This document shows positions 9,092 through 19,760 of a stretch of 41,041 bases of DNA, one piece after another; within the stretch, counting starts at the first letter, position 1; every line of letters begins with the position of its first letter. The translations under genes and the position numbers were made by a program. The notes beneath the pieces are model-generated. The model searched no databases, was not told where the DNA came from, and saw nothing but the letters and a program-made list of their open reading frames with translations. The stretch covers positions 1 to 41,041 of the forward strand of contig JAUCBJ010002542.1 in assembly GCA_032718475.1 (NCBI GenBank), written 5' to 3'. This DNA comes from Nemertoderma westbladi (taxonomy: Eukaryota > Xenacoelomorpha > Nemertodermatida > Nemertodermatidae).

Positions 9092-10810
9092 GGTCGAGGT
9101 TTCTTCCGCACCAGGTATGCTAATACGTCTAGCAACATTACAAAGGTGCAACGAACTTCCATCGGACATCTTGCCTTTCAGGAATACGGATGGAATTTCA
9201 AAGTCGGAAATCCCATCAACTATCAACAAGTATACGGAGACCATTATTCTCGATTATACTTTGATGGACCATTGACCGCACCTGGCGCCGTGTATAGCTT
9301 CATGAGTGTTCCACTCCGTCCCTCCTTAGCTATCTACACGATCTTTGAAAACACCGCACTTTCCGGTTGGCTAGCCGATGTGTGCAGTTGTACTATATGC
9401 GCCCATCCATTAATACTTGGGACCAAACTCGCTAAGCTAGTTGAACATAATAAATTCATCCGCTTCGAATGTTTCCGGCGATTTTTAACCCTGTTCCGCA
9501 ACGTGGATAGCCAATTTAAAGACCGCGCTTTGACCAAGCTCAGCCTAAGAAACTCAGCTGCAGAGAAGTTAGATAGCGCTGGATTTGCCATTTTCAAGGA
9601 GATTTGTATGTCGAACTTACACTCCTCTGTTATACAAAGACCTCGAATCCCCACAGGTTATTCTGTCGTGGAAATTCAGACAATAGGTCCACTTGAAGAG
9701 ACAGACACGCCCACCTCAGCTATGCACTGGGAAGACGAACCAATATGCCTAGAATCTGAGGAGATTCAGCCTATCGCCCCCCGGAACAGCGACAACGATT
9801 ACATCCTAGAATGGTATCAAGGTCCACAGTGTCTCACTGCGTACGATTATCGACATGCCAACTATGTTTCTCGGCAACGTTGTCGGTTATGCGCATCGAG
9901 AGACCATGTTACGCCCATGGACACAAACGTCCGCTGTTCCTATTTCCAAGAACAACCGACGATGGAAATTTATTGCGCATATTGCAGACTCAATAACTTG
10001 CATATTTTTGCGGTTTGCCCTCAATTTATGACTCAATGTCACCATTGTCAACTAAAGGGACACGCCAGTTTCGATTGCCCTTTTAATCACGATTTGGAAA
10101 GCGTAGATGAAATGATCACACTACGTTACATCAGAGCTTGGGAAGCGAACGCCGATTTACATTGTGATTCGCGCCATCGCTATTATCCCGGACGCGCTTA
10201 CGAAGGAGTTTATGCGTTCCATCCTAATCTATTCGCTTCTGTCGAACAGAAATCACGCATATCGAGTTACGAACTACTGAAGCACGTCGGAGAATGTATT
10301 TCAACCAAATTCGTACGCAAATTTCTCAGGAGTGTTAATCCTAGCGACCTTCATTCCTATAACTTAATCAATTATATCCGTCAGGATCCGGACTATGGAG
10401 ACTTATTTGTTAACTCACACCCCGAGTTACAGGAAGTATATCGACGGCCTTACGAATACCGAGCCCGCGAACGCGAGTTGGAAAGAACCATTAAACCCAG
10501 GAGGTTTCTGACTGCCTATGGTCCACCCACGGCTCTCGTTCAGACCACTCGTAAAGGACCCGTAAGAGCGGCTGTCCTAAAACGCGCTCTCAAGGCCGTT
10601 AGACCCCTCTCCCCCGACGTTGATGTCAATCAACCCGGCACTTCGACTGGCGGATACACCGACCATAATCCTACACCCTCTGATGCAATCACATTGCACC
10701 CTTCACCCAGGAGTTATAGCCCTCCTTGTAAAGTGGCTCGCCCCAAAGAGAAAAGGACTCTGGCCAGCTTTAAAAAACTGCGTAAACGCCGTCCGCGCAA
10801 GAAAGACTAA
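9092..10810 (+). CDS. Unidentified Gag-like protein with three Cys/His knuckles and a basic tail
   Basis: This frame continues in register directly after the TAA at 9089-9091 and has no early ATG, so it looks like the C-terminal part of the same protein. Counting from the codon at 9146, there are Cys/His clusters at 246-264 (CX2CX4HX9C), 277-291 (CX2CX5HX4C) and 298-311 (a perfect CX2CX4HX4C retroviral-type zinc knuckle). There is also a CSCTIC motif near 78-83. The last ~20 residues are Lys/Arg-rich, and the preceding part is Pro/Ser/Thr-rich. Zinc knuckles plus a basic tail suggest RNA or DNA binding as in a nucleocapsid. Between 9075 and 9275 the +1 frame also looks coding, so two compensating indels may replace the simple stop. 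No homologue can be named. Confidence 0.62.
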   Translation, partial: GRGFFRTRYANTSSNITKVQRTSIGHLAFQEYGWNFKVGNPINYQQVYGDHYSRLYFDGPLTAPGAVYSFMSVPLRPSLAIYTIFENTALSGWLADVCSCTICAHPLILGTKLAKLVEHNKFIRFECFRRFLTLFRNVDSQFKDRALTKLSLRNSAAEKLDSAGFAIFKEICMSNLHSSVIQRPRIPTGYSVVEIQTIGPLEETDTPTSAMHWEDEPICLESEEIQPIAPRNSDNDYILEWYQGPQCLTAYDYRHANYVSRQRCRLCASRDHVTPMDTNVRCSYFQEQPTMEIYCAYCRLNNLHIFAVCPQFMTQCHHCQLKGHASFDCPFNHDLESVDEMITLRYIRAWEANADLHCDSRHRYYPGRAYEGVYAFHPNLFASVEQKSRISSYELLKHVGECISTKFVRKFLRSVNPSDLHSYNLINYIRQDPDYGDLFVNSHPELQEVYRRPYEYRARERELERTIKPRRFLTAYGPPTALVQTTRKGPVRAAVLKRALKAVRPLSPDVDVNQPGTSTGGYTDHNPTPSDAITLHPSPRSYSPPCKVARPKEKRTLASFKKLRKRRPRKKD

Positions 10811-11087
10811 CTGTTTAGAGTATTTACGTATATTAGAAACTGTGATTTTTGTATATTTATAGACTTGAATCCCATTTTCTGGGAGCGGTGTAAAAGCTTT
10901 TGCGGATATAATCAGTCCCCCTGCCCGCAAAGTACCGTTGTAGGTGTTTTAACGGACATAAAAGTCATTCTTCTATATGTGTGCTTTGGCGGACATGGTA
11001 AGGCACAAAACCCGCAATGCGTCAAATTCTCTAGCACAGTGTAGCCTTGATGATTCAGATTACGACATCTAACAGCTGGTTGCTGGC
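10811..11087. other. Short non-coding spacer
   Basis: The sequence between the Gag-like block and the small membrane ORF has no ORF, clear promoter or poly(A) signal. If both ORFs lie on one transcript, this would be an intercistronic spacer. Confidence 0.4.
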
Positions 11088-11282
11088 ATGGAAACGGCCG
11101 TTGGACACATGGTTCTTTGTTTCAGCTTAACAGCCAATCAGAGCGATTTTTACTGTCGATGTGGAGATATTCTACAGATCGTGCTAGCAGGATTCAGTCT
11201 TATAGTTTTCTGTGTTATAGTTTTGTTGTTTCTATCTAGGCCAAGAACACCGGCTCTAGAGTCAATTCGTTTCAGACTTTAG
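11088..11282 (+). CDS. Small putative single-pass membrane protein (64 aa)
   Basis: The ATG has a good context (G at -3 and +4). The 64-residue product has a Cys-containing N-terminal part with an NQS N-glycosylation sequon and a CRC motif. A ~20-residue hydrophobic segment follows around residues 29-49 (ILQIVLAGFSLIVFCVIVLLFL region), then a short basic tail (SRPR..., ending SIRFRL). No cleavable signal peptide is evident, so a single-spanning topology is likely. It lies 277 bp downstream of the Gag-like block on the same strand, where a small envelope or accessory protein could sit in a mobile element. A short ORF can arise by chance, so the call rests mainly on the membrane segment and position. 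Confidence 0.35.
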   Translation: METAVGHMVLCFSLTANQSDFYCRCGDILQIVLAGFSLIVFCVIVLLFLSRPRTPALESIRFRL

Positions 11283-12095
11283 AAGAAACATTAGTAGGCT
11301 TAGATTATAGAGCATATAACTGTTACCGGCCCAATTATCAGCGCAGTAGCGCAGCGGTACAATCTTATATTGTTATAATCTTAACCTACCGTCTTAATGC
11401 TTTTTACTGTTGTTATTGTTTCTATCTAGTTGGTTGAATATTATTATTTGGAGAACATCTATAAAGAACCCAAATTTCCCAATTTTCTTGATACACTACA
11501 GGTTAGAGAGACAGGTTACATATAGCGATTGCGACTTATATTATCGTGGTTTGTAGTGAGTTTAATGCTATTTGATAGGCACTACATGAGTCAATTGCTG
11601 TTCTCTTTATATATGATAAAATTCATTGACGGTCGGCAGATTAGTGTGCAGTATTGTGTGGTACCGGTAGTGTGCATGATTGTGGCTGCTAACTAAGCAT
11701 TTCCTAAAGAATGCGCCTCATACGTGAATCATAAGCCTTACAGTCTTACAGTTGTGTTTAGTATAAGTCATATCTCTGTTTATCTAGATAGAGCGTCACG
11801 TCCTAAAGGAACTGTTAATATTTCCCGAAAGTGAATAATACTCGTCAGAAATTATTTATTAACGATCAATCGAATAATACAGTAAGCTTACACTGCAATA
11901 ATAAAATCTAAGCCCCATCCGAATCCAGTCTCCCGGGTATATCCAGCGGGTGAATGGACGCGCACTAGGCTGGCTTCGGCTAATGTTGTGTTTATTGGTA
12001 TTAAATACTTGTCATTTACTAAAGTCTATTTATAAACCAAAAGACATATAAATTTTGGCAGGTTAAACTGCTAAAGGTCTTCAAAAGCGCGTACA
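11283..12095. other. Intergenic DNA before the minisatellite; no gene seen
   Basis: AT-rich sequence with no ORF of note. A GCGCAGTAGCGCAGCGGTA stretch near 11340 vaguely resembles a Pol III A box, but no matching B box was found. There is no visible LTR matching the region upstream of 6604. Confidence 0.5.
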
Positions 12096-15000
12096 GTGTC
12101 CCTGATTAATGTTTGTGTCCCTGATTAATGTTTGTGTCCCTGATTAATGTTTGTGTTCCTCATTAATGTTTGTGTCACTGATTTATGTTTGTGTCCCTGA
12201 TTAATGTTTGTGTTCCTCATTAATGTTTGTGTCACTGATTTATGTTTGTGTCGCTGATTAATGTTTGTGTCCCTGATATATGTTTGTGTCCCTGATTAAT
12301 ATTTGTGTCCCTGATTTGTGTTTGTGTCGCTGATTAATGTTTGTGTCCCTGATTAATGTTTGTGTTCCACATTAATGTTTGTGTCACTGATTTATGTTTG
12401 TGTCCCTGATTTATGTTTGTGTCCCTGATTTATGTTTGTGTCCCTCATTAATGTTTGTGTTCCTGATTAATGTGTGTCCCCCATTAATGTTTATGTCCTT
12501 GAGTAATGTTTATGTTCCTCATTAATGTTTGTGTCCCTGATTAATGTTTATGTCACTGATTAATGTTTGTGTTCCACATTAATGTTTGTGTCACTGATTT
12601 ATGTTTGTGTCCCTGATTAATGTTTGTGTTCCTCATTAATGTTTGTGTCACTGATTTATGTTTGTGTCGCTGATTAATGTTTGTGTCCCTGATATATGTT
12701 TGTGTCCCTGATTAATATTTGTGTCCCTGATTTGTGTTTGTGTCGCTGATTAATGTTTGTGTCCCTGATTAATGTTTGTGTTCCACATTAATGTTTGTGT
12801 CACTGATTTATGTTTGTGTCCCTGATTTATGTTTGTGTCCCTGATTTATGTTTGTGTCCCTCATTAATGTTTGTGTTCCTGATTAATGTGTGTCCCCCAT
12901 TAATGTTTATGTCCTTGAGTAATGTTTATGTTCCTCATTAATGTTTGTGTCCCTGATTAATGTTTATGTCACTGATTAATGTTTGTGTCACTGATTAATG
13001 TTTGTGTCCCTGATTAATGTTTGTGTTCCACATTAATGTTTGTGTCACTGATTTATGTTTGTGTCCCTGATTTATGTTTGTGTCCCTCATTAATGTTTGT
13101 GTTCCTGACTAATGTTTGTGTTCCTGATTAATGTGTGTCCCCCATTAATGTTTATGTCCTTGAGTAATGTTTATGTTCCTCATTAATGTTTGTGTCCCTG
13201 ATTAATGTTTATGTCACTGATTAATGTTTGTGTCACTGATTAATGTTTATGTCACTGATTAATGTTTGTGTCACTGATTAATGTTTGTGTCCCTGATTAA
13301 TGTTTGTGTCCCTGATTAATGTTTGTGTCCCTGATTAATGTTTGTGTTCCTCATTAATGTTTGTGTCACTGATTTATGTTTGTGTCCATGATTAATGTTT
13401 GTGTTCCTCATTAATGTTTGTGTCACTGATTTATGTTTGTGTCGCTGATTAATGTTTGTGTCCCTGATTTATGTTTGTGTCCCTGATTAATATTTGTGTC
13501 CCTGATTTGTGTTTGTGTCGCTGATTAATGTTTGTGTCCCATATTTATGTTTGTGTCGCTGATTAATGTTTGTGTCCCTGATTTATGTTTGTGTCCCTGA
13601 TTAATGTTTGTGTCCCTGATTTATGTTTGTGTCGCTGATTAATGTTTGTGTCCCTGATTTATGTTTGTGTCGCTGATTAATGTTTGTGTCCCTGATTAAT
13701 GTTTGTGTCCCTGCTTAATGTTTGTGTCCCTGATTAATGTTTGTGTCCCTGATTTATTTTTGTGTCGCTGATTAATGTTTGTGGCCCTGATTTATGTTTG
13801 TGTCCCTGATTAATGTTTGTGTCCCTGATTTATGTTTGTGTCCCTGATTAATGTTTGTGTCCCTGATTAATGTTTGTGACCCTGACTAATGTTTGTGTCC
13901 CTGATTTATGTTTGTGTCCCTGATTAATGTTTGTGTCCCTGATTTATGTTTGTGTCGCTGATTAATGTGTGTGTCCCTGATTTATGTTTGTGTCCCTGAT
14001 TAATGTTTGTGTCCCTGATTAATGTTTGTGACCCTGACTAATGTTTGTGTCCCTGATTTATGTTTGTGTCCCTGATTAATGTTTGTGTCCCTGATTTATG
14101 TTTGTGTCGCTGATTAATGTTTGTGTCCCTGATTAATGTTTGTGTCCCTGATTAATGTTTGTGACCCTGACTAATGTTTGTGTTCCTGATTAATTTTTAT
14201 GTCACTGATTAATGTGTGTCCCTGATTAATGTTTGTGTCCCTGATTAATTATTGTAAACCTGATTAATGTGTGTCCCTGATTAATGTTTGTGTCCCTCAT
14301 TAATGTTTGTGTTCCTGACTAATGTTTGTGTCCCTGACTAATGTTTGTGTTCCTGATTAATTTTTATGTCACTGATTAATGTGTGTCCCTGATTAATGTT
14401 TGTGTTCCTGATTAATGTTTGTGTCCCTGATTAATGTTTGTGTCCCTGATTAATGTTTGTGTCCCTGATTAATGTTTGTGTCCCTGATTAATGTTTGTGT
14501 TCCACATTAATGTTTGTGTCACTGATTAATGTTTGTGTCCCTGATTAATGTTTGTGTCCCTGATTAATGTTTGTGTCCCTGATTAATGTTTGTGTCCCTG
14601 ATTAATGTTTGTGTCCCTGATTAATGTTTGTGTCCCTGATTAATGTTTGTGTTCCACATTAATGTTTGTGTCACTGATTTATGTTTGTGTCCCTGATTTA
14701 TGTTTGTGTCCCTGATTTATGTTTGTGTCCCTCATTAATGTTTGTGTTCCTGACTAATGTTTGTGTTCCTGATTAATGTGTGTCCCCCATTAATGTTTAT
14801 GTCCTTGAGTAATGTTTATGTTCCTCATTAATGTTTGTGTCCCTGATTAATGTTTATGTCACTGATTAATGTTTGTGTCACTGATTAATGTTTGTGTCCC
14901 TGATTAATGTTTGTGTCCCTGATTAATGTTTGTGTCCCTGATTAATGTTTGTGTTCCTCATTAATGTTTGTGTCACTGATTTATGTTTGTGTCCCTGATT

Positions 15001-17597
15001 AATGTTTGTGTTCCTCATTAATGTTTGTGTCACTGATTTATGTTTGTGTCGCTGATTAATGTTTGTGTCCCTGATTTATGTTTGTGTCCCTGATTAATAT
15101 TTGTGTCCCTGATTTGTGTTTGTGTCGCTGATTAATGTTTGTGTCCCATATTTATGTTTGTGTCGCTGATTAATGTTTGTGTCCCTGATTTATGTTTGTG
15201 TCCCTGATTAATGTTTGTGTCCCTGATTTATGTTTGTGTCGCTGATTAATGTTTGTGTCCCTGATTTATGTTTGTGTCGCTGATTAATGTTTGTGTCCCT
15301 GATTAATGTTTGTGTCCCTGCTTAATGTTTGTGTCCCTGATTAATGTTTGTGTCCCTGATTTATGTTTGTGTCGCTGATTTATGTTTGTGGCCCTGATTT
15401 ATGTTTGTGTCCCTGATTAATGTTTGTGTCCCTGATTTATGTTTGTGTCGCTGATTAATGTTTGTATCCCTGATTTATGTTTGTGTCGCTGATTAATGTT
15501 TGTGTCCCTGATTTATGTTTGTGTCCCTGATTAATGTTTGTGTCCCTGATTTATGTTTGTGTCGCTGATTAATGTTTGTGACCCTGACTAATGTTTGTGT
15601 CCCTGATTTATGTTTGTGTCCCTGATTAATGTTTGTGTCCCTGATTTATGTTTGTGTCGCTGATTAATGTTTGTGTCCCTGATTAATGTTTGTGTCCCTG
15701 ATTAATGTTTGTGACCCTGACTAATGTTTGTGTCGCTGATTAATGTTTGTGACCCTGATTAATGTTTGTGTCCCTGATTTATGTTTGTGTCCCTGATTAA
15801 TGTTTGTGTCGCTGATTAATGTTTGTGTCCCTGATTTATGTTTGTGTCGCTGATTAATGTTTGTGTCCCTGATTAATGTTTGTGTACCTGATTAATGTTT
15901 GTGTCCCTGATTAATGTTTGTGTCACTGATTAATGTTTGTGTCCCTGATTTATGTTTGTGTCGCTGATTAATGTTTGTATCCCTGATTTATGTTTGTGTC
16001 GCTGATTAATGTTTGTGTCCCTGATTTATGTTTGTGTCCCTGATTTATGTTTGTGTCGCTGATTAATGTTTGTGGCCCTGATTTATGTTTGTGTCCCTGA
16101 TTAATGTTTGTGTCCCTGATTTATGTTTGTGTCGCTGATTAATGTTTGTGTCCCTGATTAATGTTTGTGTACCTGATTAATGTTTGTGTCACTAATTTAT
16201 GTTTGTGTCCCTGATTAATGTTTGTGTCCCTGATTAATGTTTGTGACCCTGACTAATGTTTGTGTCCCTGATTTATGTTTGTGTCCCTGATTAATGTTTG
16301 TGTCCCTGATTTATGTTTGTGTCGCTGATTAATGTGTGTGTCCCTGATTTATGTTTGTGTCCCTGATTAATGTTTGTGTCCCTGATTAATGTTTGTGACC
16401 CTGACTAATGTTTGTGTCCCTGATTTATGTTTGTGTCCCTGATTAATGTTTGTGTCCCTGATTTATGTTTGTGTCGCTGATTGATGTTTGTGACCCTGAC
16501 TAATGTTTGTGTCCCTGATTTATGTTTGTGTCCCTGATTAATGTTTGTGTCCCTGATTTATGTTTGTGTCGCTGATTAATGTTTGTGTCCCTGATTAATG
16601 TTTGTGTCCCTGATTAATGTTTGTGACCCTGACTAATGTTTGTGTCGCTGATTAATGTTTGTGACCCTGATTAATGTTTGTGTCCCTGATTTATGTTTGT
16701 GTCCCTGATTAATGTTTGTGTCGCTGATTAATGTTTGTGTCCCTGATTTATGTTTGTGTCGCTGATTAATGTTTGTGTCCCTGATTAATGTTTGTGTACC
16801 TGATTAATGTTTGTGTCCCTGATTAATGTTTGTGTCACTGATTAATGTTTGTGTCCCTGATTTATGTTTGTGTCGCTGATTAATGTTTGTATCCCTGATT
16901 TATGTTTGTGTCGCTGATTAATGTTTGTGTCCCTGATTTATGTTTGTGTCCCTGATTAATGTTTGTGTCCCTGATTTATGTTTGTGTCGCTGATTAATGT
17001 TTGTGTCCCTGATTAATGTTTGTGTACCTGATTAATGTTTGTGTCACTGATTTATGTTTGTGTCCCTGATTAATGTTTGTGTCCCTGATTTATGTTTCTA
17101 TCCCTGATTAATGTTTGTGTCCCTGATTAATGTTTATGTCACTGATTAATGTTTGTGTCACTGATTAATGTTTATGTCACTGATTAATGTTTGTGTCGCT
17201 GATTAATGTTTGTGTCCCTGATTAATGTTTGTGTCCATGATTAATGTTTGTGTCCCTGATTAATGTTTGTGTACCTGATTAATGTTTGTGTCCCTGATTA
17301 ATGTTTATGTCACTGATTAATGTTTGTGTCACTGATTAATGTTTGTGTCACTGATTAATGTTTGTGTCCCTGATTAATATTTGTGTCCCTGATTTATGTT
17401 TGTGTCGCTGATTAATGTTTGTGTTCCTGATTAATGTTTGTGTCCCTGATTAATGTTTGTGTTCCACATTAATGTTTGTGTCCCTGATTAATATTTGTGT
17501 CCCTGATTTATGTTTGTGTCGCTGATTAATGTTTGTCTCCCATGTTTATGTTTGAGTCCCTTATTGATCGGTGTCCCTGATTAATGTTTGTGTCCAT
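12096..17597. repeat. 19-bp minisatellite array, ~290 copies, with higher-order repeats
   Basis: The consensus unit is GTGTCCCTGATTAATGTTT. The array is continuous over about 5.5 kb with abrupt edges. Variation is confined to few positions: CCC changes to CGC, CAC or TCC, ATTAATG to ATTTATG, GTGTCC to GTGACC, and some units are 17 bp (AATGTGTGTCC). Variants are linked in order and recur at fixed distances: rare variants repeat at 416 bp near the left end (12478/12894), at about 1.61-1.65 kb (13139/14784 and 13538/15145), and at 912 bp, exactly 48 units, near the right end (15751/16663 and 15884/16796). This implies growth by block duplication. Every unit has stops on both strands, so it is non-coding. 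The two strands are strongly base-skewed. Confidence 0.97.
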
Positions 17598-17707
17598 CCC
17601 CAATGATTAAAATTTGTTATTAGTGCTTCCACAAATACAATCATTGAATATAATCCTATAACAGTTTACAATGAACACAAACAACCTAAATAAAGTTTGA
17701 TCATTGT

Positions 17708-17713
17708 TTTATT
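17708..17713 (-). terminator. AATAAA poly(A) signal of the secreted Cys-rich gene
   Basis: On the minus strand an AATAAA lies about 60 bp after the stop codon of the gene at 17773-18300, a normal distance for a short 3' UTR. Confidence 0.55.
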
Positions 17714-17772
17714 TGATTTCGTACTATTTCCTTAGAATCACTTCAAGTGTACTGGTAACAATGATCACAAGC

Positions 17773-18300
17773 CTATGGCGCAGTAGCAGTAAAGAATGCG
17801 CTACTCCAATCAACTTGCCCATCTGCTCCGAGAGGATTATTCTCCCAATTAGTATCACAGGCTCCATCGCAGCATTGCAACTGGCAGGCCACCTGGGGAT
17901 CTTCTAACATACTCTTTAAAGCATTTGCAGCACTCGCCATAGCGTTTGCAACCTCTGTATCATCATCTTCACCAGCACATTCAGCCTCAGATATTGATTT
18001 ACACTGACCGTTCAACACATCTGTCACACACATAACAAACCCCACATTCATGAGTATGTTGGCATCTACTTCCTTCATCTTCCCCCCTACTAGAGTCGAC
18101 ATTGTCATGCACTTCGCGCAATCTTCTGCAGTTACCTTCGGTACTGCATCAAAAAGCAATTTAACCGCCTCATCTTGAATTTGGGAATTGTCAGATTTTA
18201 TTACAAAAGTTAAACCTTCTTCACAAGTTGCGCCTTCACAAACTGAGTTAACGAAAATATCACAAAGACATACCACGATTAATAACTTGAGGTTATCCAT
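17773..18300 (-). CDS. Secreted cysteine-rich protein, family unknown
   Basis: A 175-residue, apparently intronless ORF starts at an ATG preceded 32-38 bp upstream by TATAAAG and ends 60 bp before AATAAA, so it has the layout of a compact complete gene. Residues 1 to about 22 form a signal peptide (Met, charged residue, then LLIVVCLC). The mature protein is acidic and has about ten cysteines, including CAKC, CQLQCC and DGAC patterns, so it is probably disulphide-bonded and secreted. The middle is probably helical. No domain was recognised, and there is no membrane anchor or KDEL-type signal. The 5' UTR would be only a few bases long if the TATA box is used. Function is unknown. Confidence 0.75.
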   Translation of the reverse strand: MDNLKLLIVVCLCDIFVNSVCEGATCEEGLTFVIKSDNSQIQDEAVKLLFDAVPKVTAEDCAKCMTMSTLVGGKMKEVDANILMNVGFVMCVTDVLNGQCKSISEAECAGEDDDTEVANAMASAANALKSMLEDPQVACQLQCCDGACDTNWENNPLGADGQVDWSSAFFTATAP

Positions 18301-18331
18301 TCTTGTAAGGTGTTGTGTGGAATATTTAATT

Positions 18332-18338
18332 CTTTATA
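18332..18338 (-). promoter_or_regulatory. TATA box of the secreted Cys-rich gene
   Basis: TATAAAG on the minus strand lies 32-38 bp upstream of the ATG at 18300. Transcription would start almost at the ATG, giving a very short leader. Confidence 0.5.
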
Positions 18339-18499
18339 CAGTAAATTATTTTTGTTATTAGATTAAATAGGGTTAAATACAATATTATTTGGAACCTATT
18401 ATCTTTGATAAATACTACAGTGATTAAAAATATACGACAATATACTACTACTACTACGATCGGCATGCTGCATTGCAGCTGCATTATATATATATTTAT

Positions 18500-19760
18500 T
18501 ACATTAAGAATGCTGTGTCGGCCTATCGACAAAATTGCGCCCCACAACTCCCTATCACCCATGACATTTGATAGATCATCCGCATCTTCAAGGCTAGTGT
18601 CCTTTAAGATGCGTCTCAAGAAAATCATGGGCTGTCCTCCATGCTTACTCACTCCATGAGGCCGCCAAAGCACAAGATTATGCATTGCCTGGTCCTCACG
18701 GCGAACGCATTGTCTGCAAAGCGGAGGAGGCTTTGTTCTAGTGCCATGCTCGGGCGAACCAATGAGACACATCCAATGCTATATACTGTAGTGTGTGGTT
18801 GGCGATGTGTACATTGTACTTGACACAGTGAACCCGGTGTAGCATTTTTGTGAATGTGCCATCCAGAGATTTGGTGTCCTCAGCAGTTAGAGCCCATCAT
18901 GGACTCACACAGAGGAGTACTGGAACTACTGTGAAAACTGCTCTAAATAATCGGACCTTAAGTTTCGAGGAAAGCCCATTCAAGGCTCCCCATGCCTTTC
19001 CCTTACGTATTCGAAGGTCCTCATCTGGTTTCCGGATCCATGATCCCAGGTAACAGAAATCGTCCACATGCGCAACCATTCCAACCTTGGAGCTTATGCT
19101 CATCCGGTCAGAGACTTGCTGAGGACTTTCAAAGTTAACAGTCAAAATTTGGGTCTTTTTGGAGTTAACAAAAAGACCAACACTATAAGCATCCTGTTCT
19201 AATGACCTGAGGAGCTGGTGGCTCCCTCTAGTGATTCTGAGAGTACTCCTAAGTCATCAGCAAAGTCTAGATCAGTTAAGCACTTGGCTGGGTTTCCTCA
19301 ATTTCAGGAGCCAGTAGGTGGGAGTTACCATCACCCCAACATCATTATGATGATCTATGGACATGCGTAGAACATAGTCAACCACAACCACAATTATGAA
19401 TAAGAATGGTACAAATGTGTCTCCCTAGAGGACTGCCCTTAACACTTCAAATGGTTCTGTGTCACCGTCAACAGTAGACACAAATGTCGTCGAACCATCG
19501 TATACTGATCTGTTGCTGTAATAATTTCATCAAGAATCCCATATAATAAAAGTATGGTGAACATACGTGGCGTGAGACTGAATCAAAGTCCTTGAAGAAG
19601 TCAACAAGGATAGCCAGACAGCCAGATGCCTGTCTTTCTTTTTTGATAACTCTTCAATTATGCGTAATTCTTAAGTGAAAAAATGGGCTCCATGGTCACA
19701 CGACTACGACCTTTTACGGAACCAATTCTGATTTCTACGTAGCAGTCTCTCAATGGGTTA
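18500..19760 (-). pseudogene. Decayed LINE (non-LTR retrotransposon) reverse transcriptase, 5' truncated
   Basis: Read on the minus strand, several frames together show a non-LTR RT in order. A GRS-type motif lies near 19720 and a DFFKDFDSVSRH-like palm motif near 19600. A VLQGD-like motif is near 19430 and the catalytic FADD near 19260-19275. FCYLGS lies near 19045 and a C-terminal LVLWRP...DR.LW tail at about 18530-18690. The frame is broken by several stops and shifts, and the endonuclease half is absent, so it is a dead 5'-truncated insertion. A short (GTA)n tract near 18448-18460 may mark its 3' end. The domains fit a LINE of the broad RTE/CR1-like kind; the clade cannot be settled by eye. 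Confidence 0.8.

Noticed and set aside
9108-9145. A short intron (donor CAG|GTATGC, acceptor ACAAAG|GTGC) removing the break in the Gag-like block
   Set aside because: It would be about 31 bases, shorter than functional introns I know of in animals, and would not remove the TAA at 9089.
11338-11375. tRNA or tRNA-derived SINE
   Set aside because: Only a weak A-box-like string; no B box, no cloverleaf and no repeat boundaries.
12096-17597. CRISPR array or protein-coding repeat
   Set aside because: Units are contiguous 19-mers with no unique spacers, and stop codons occur in every unit on both strands; it is a eukaryotic minisatellite.
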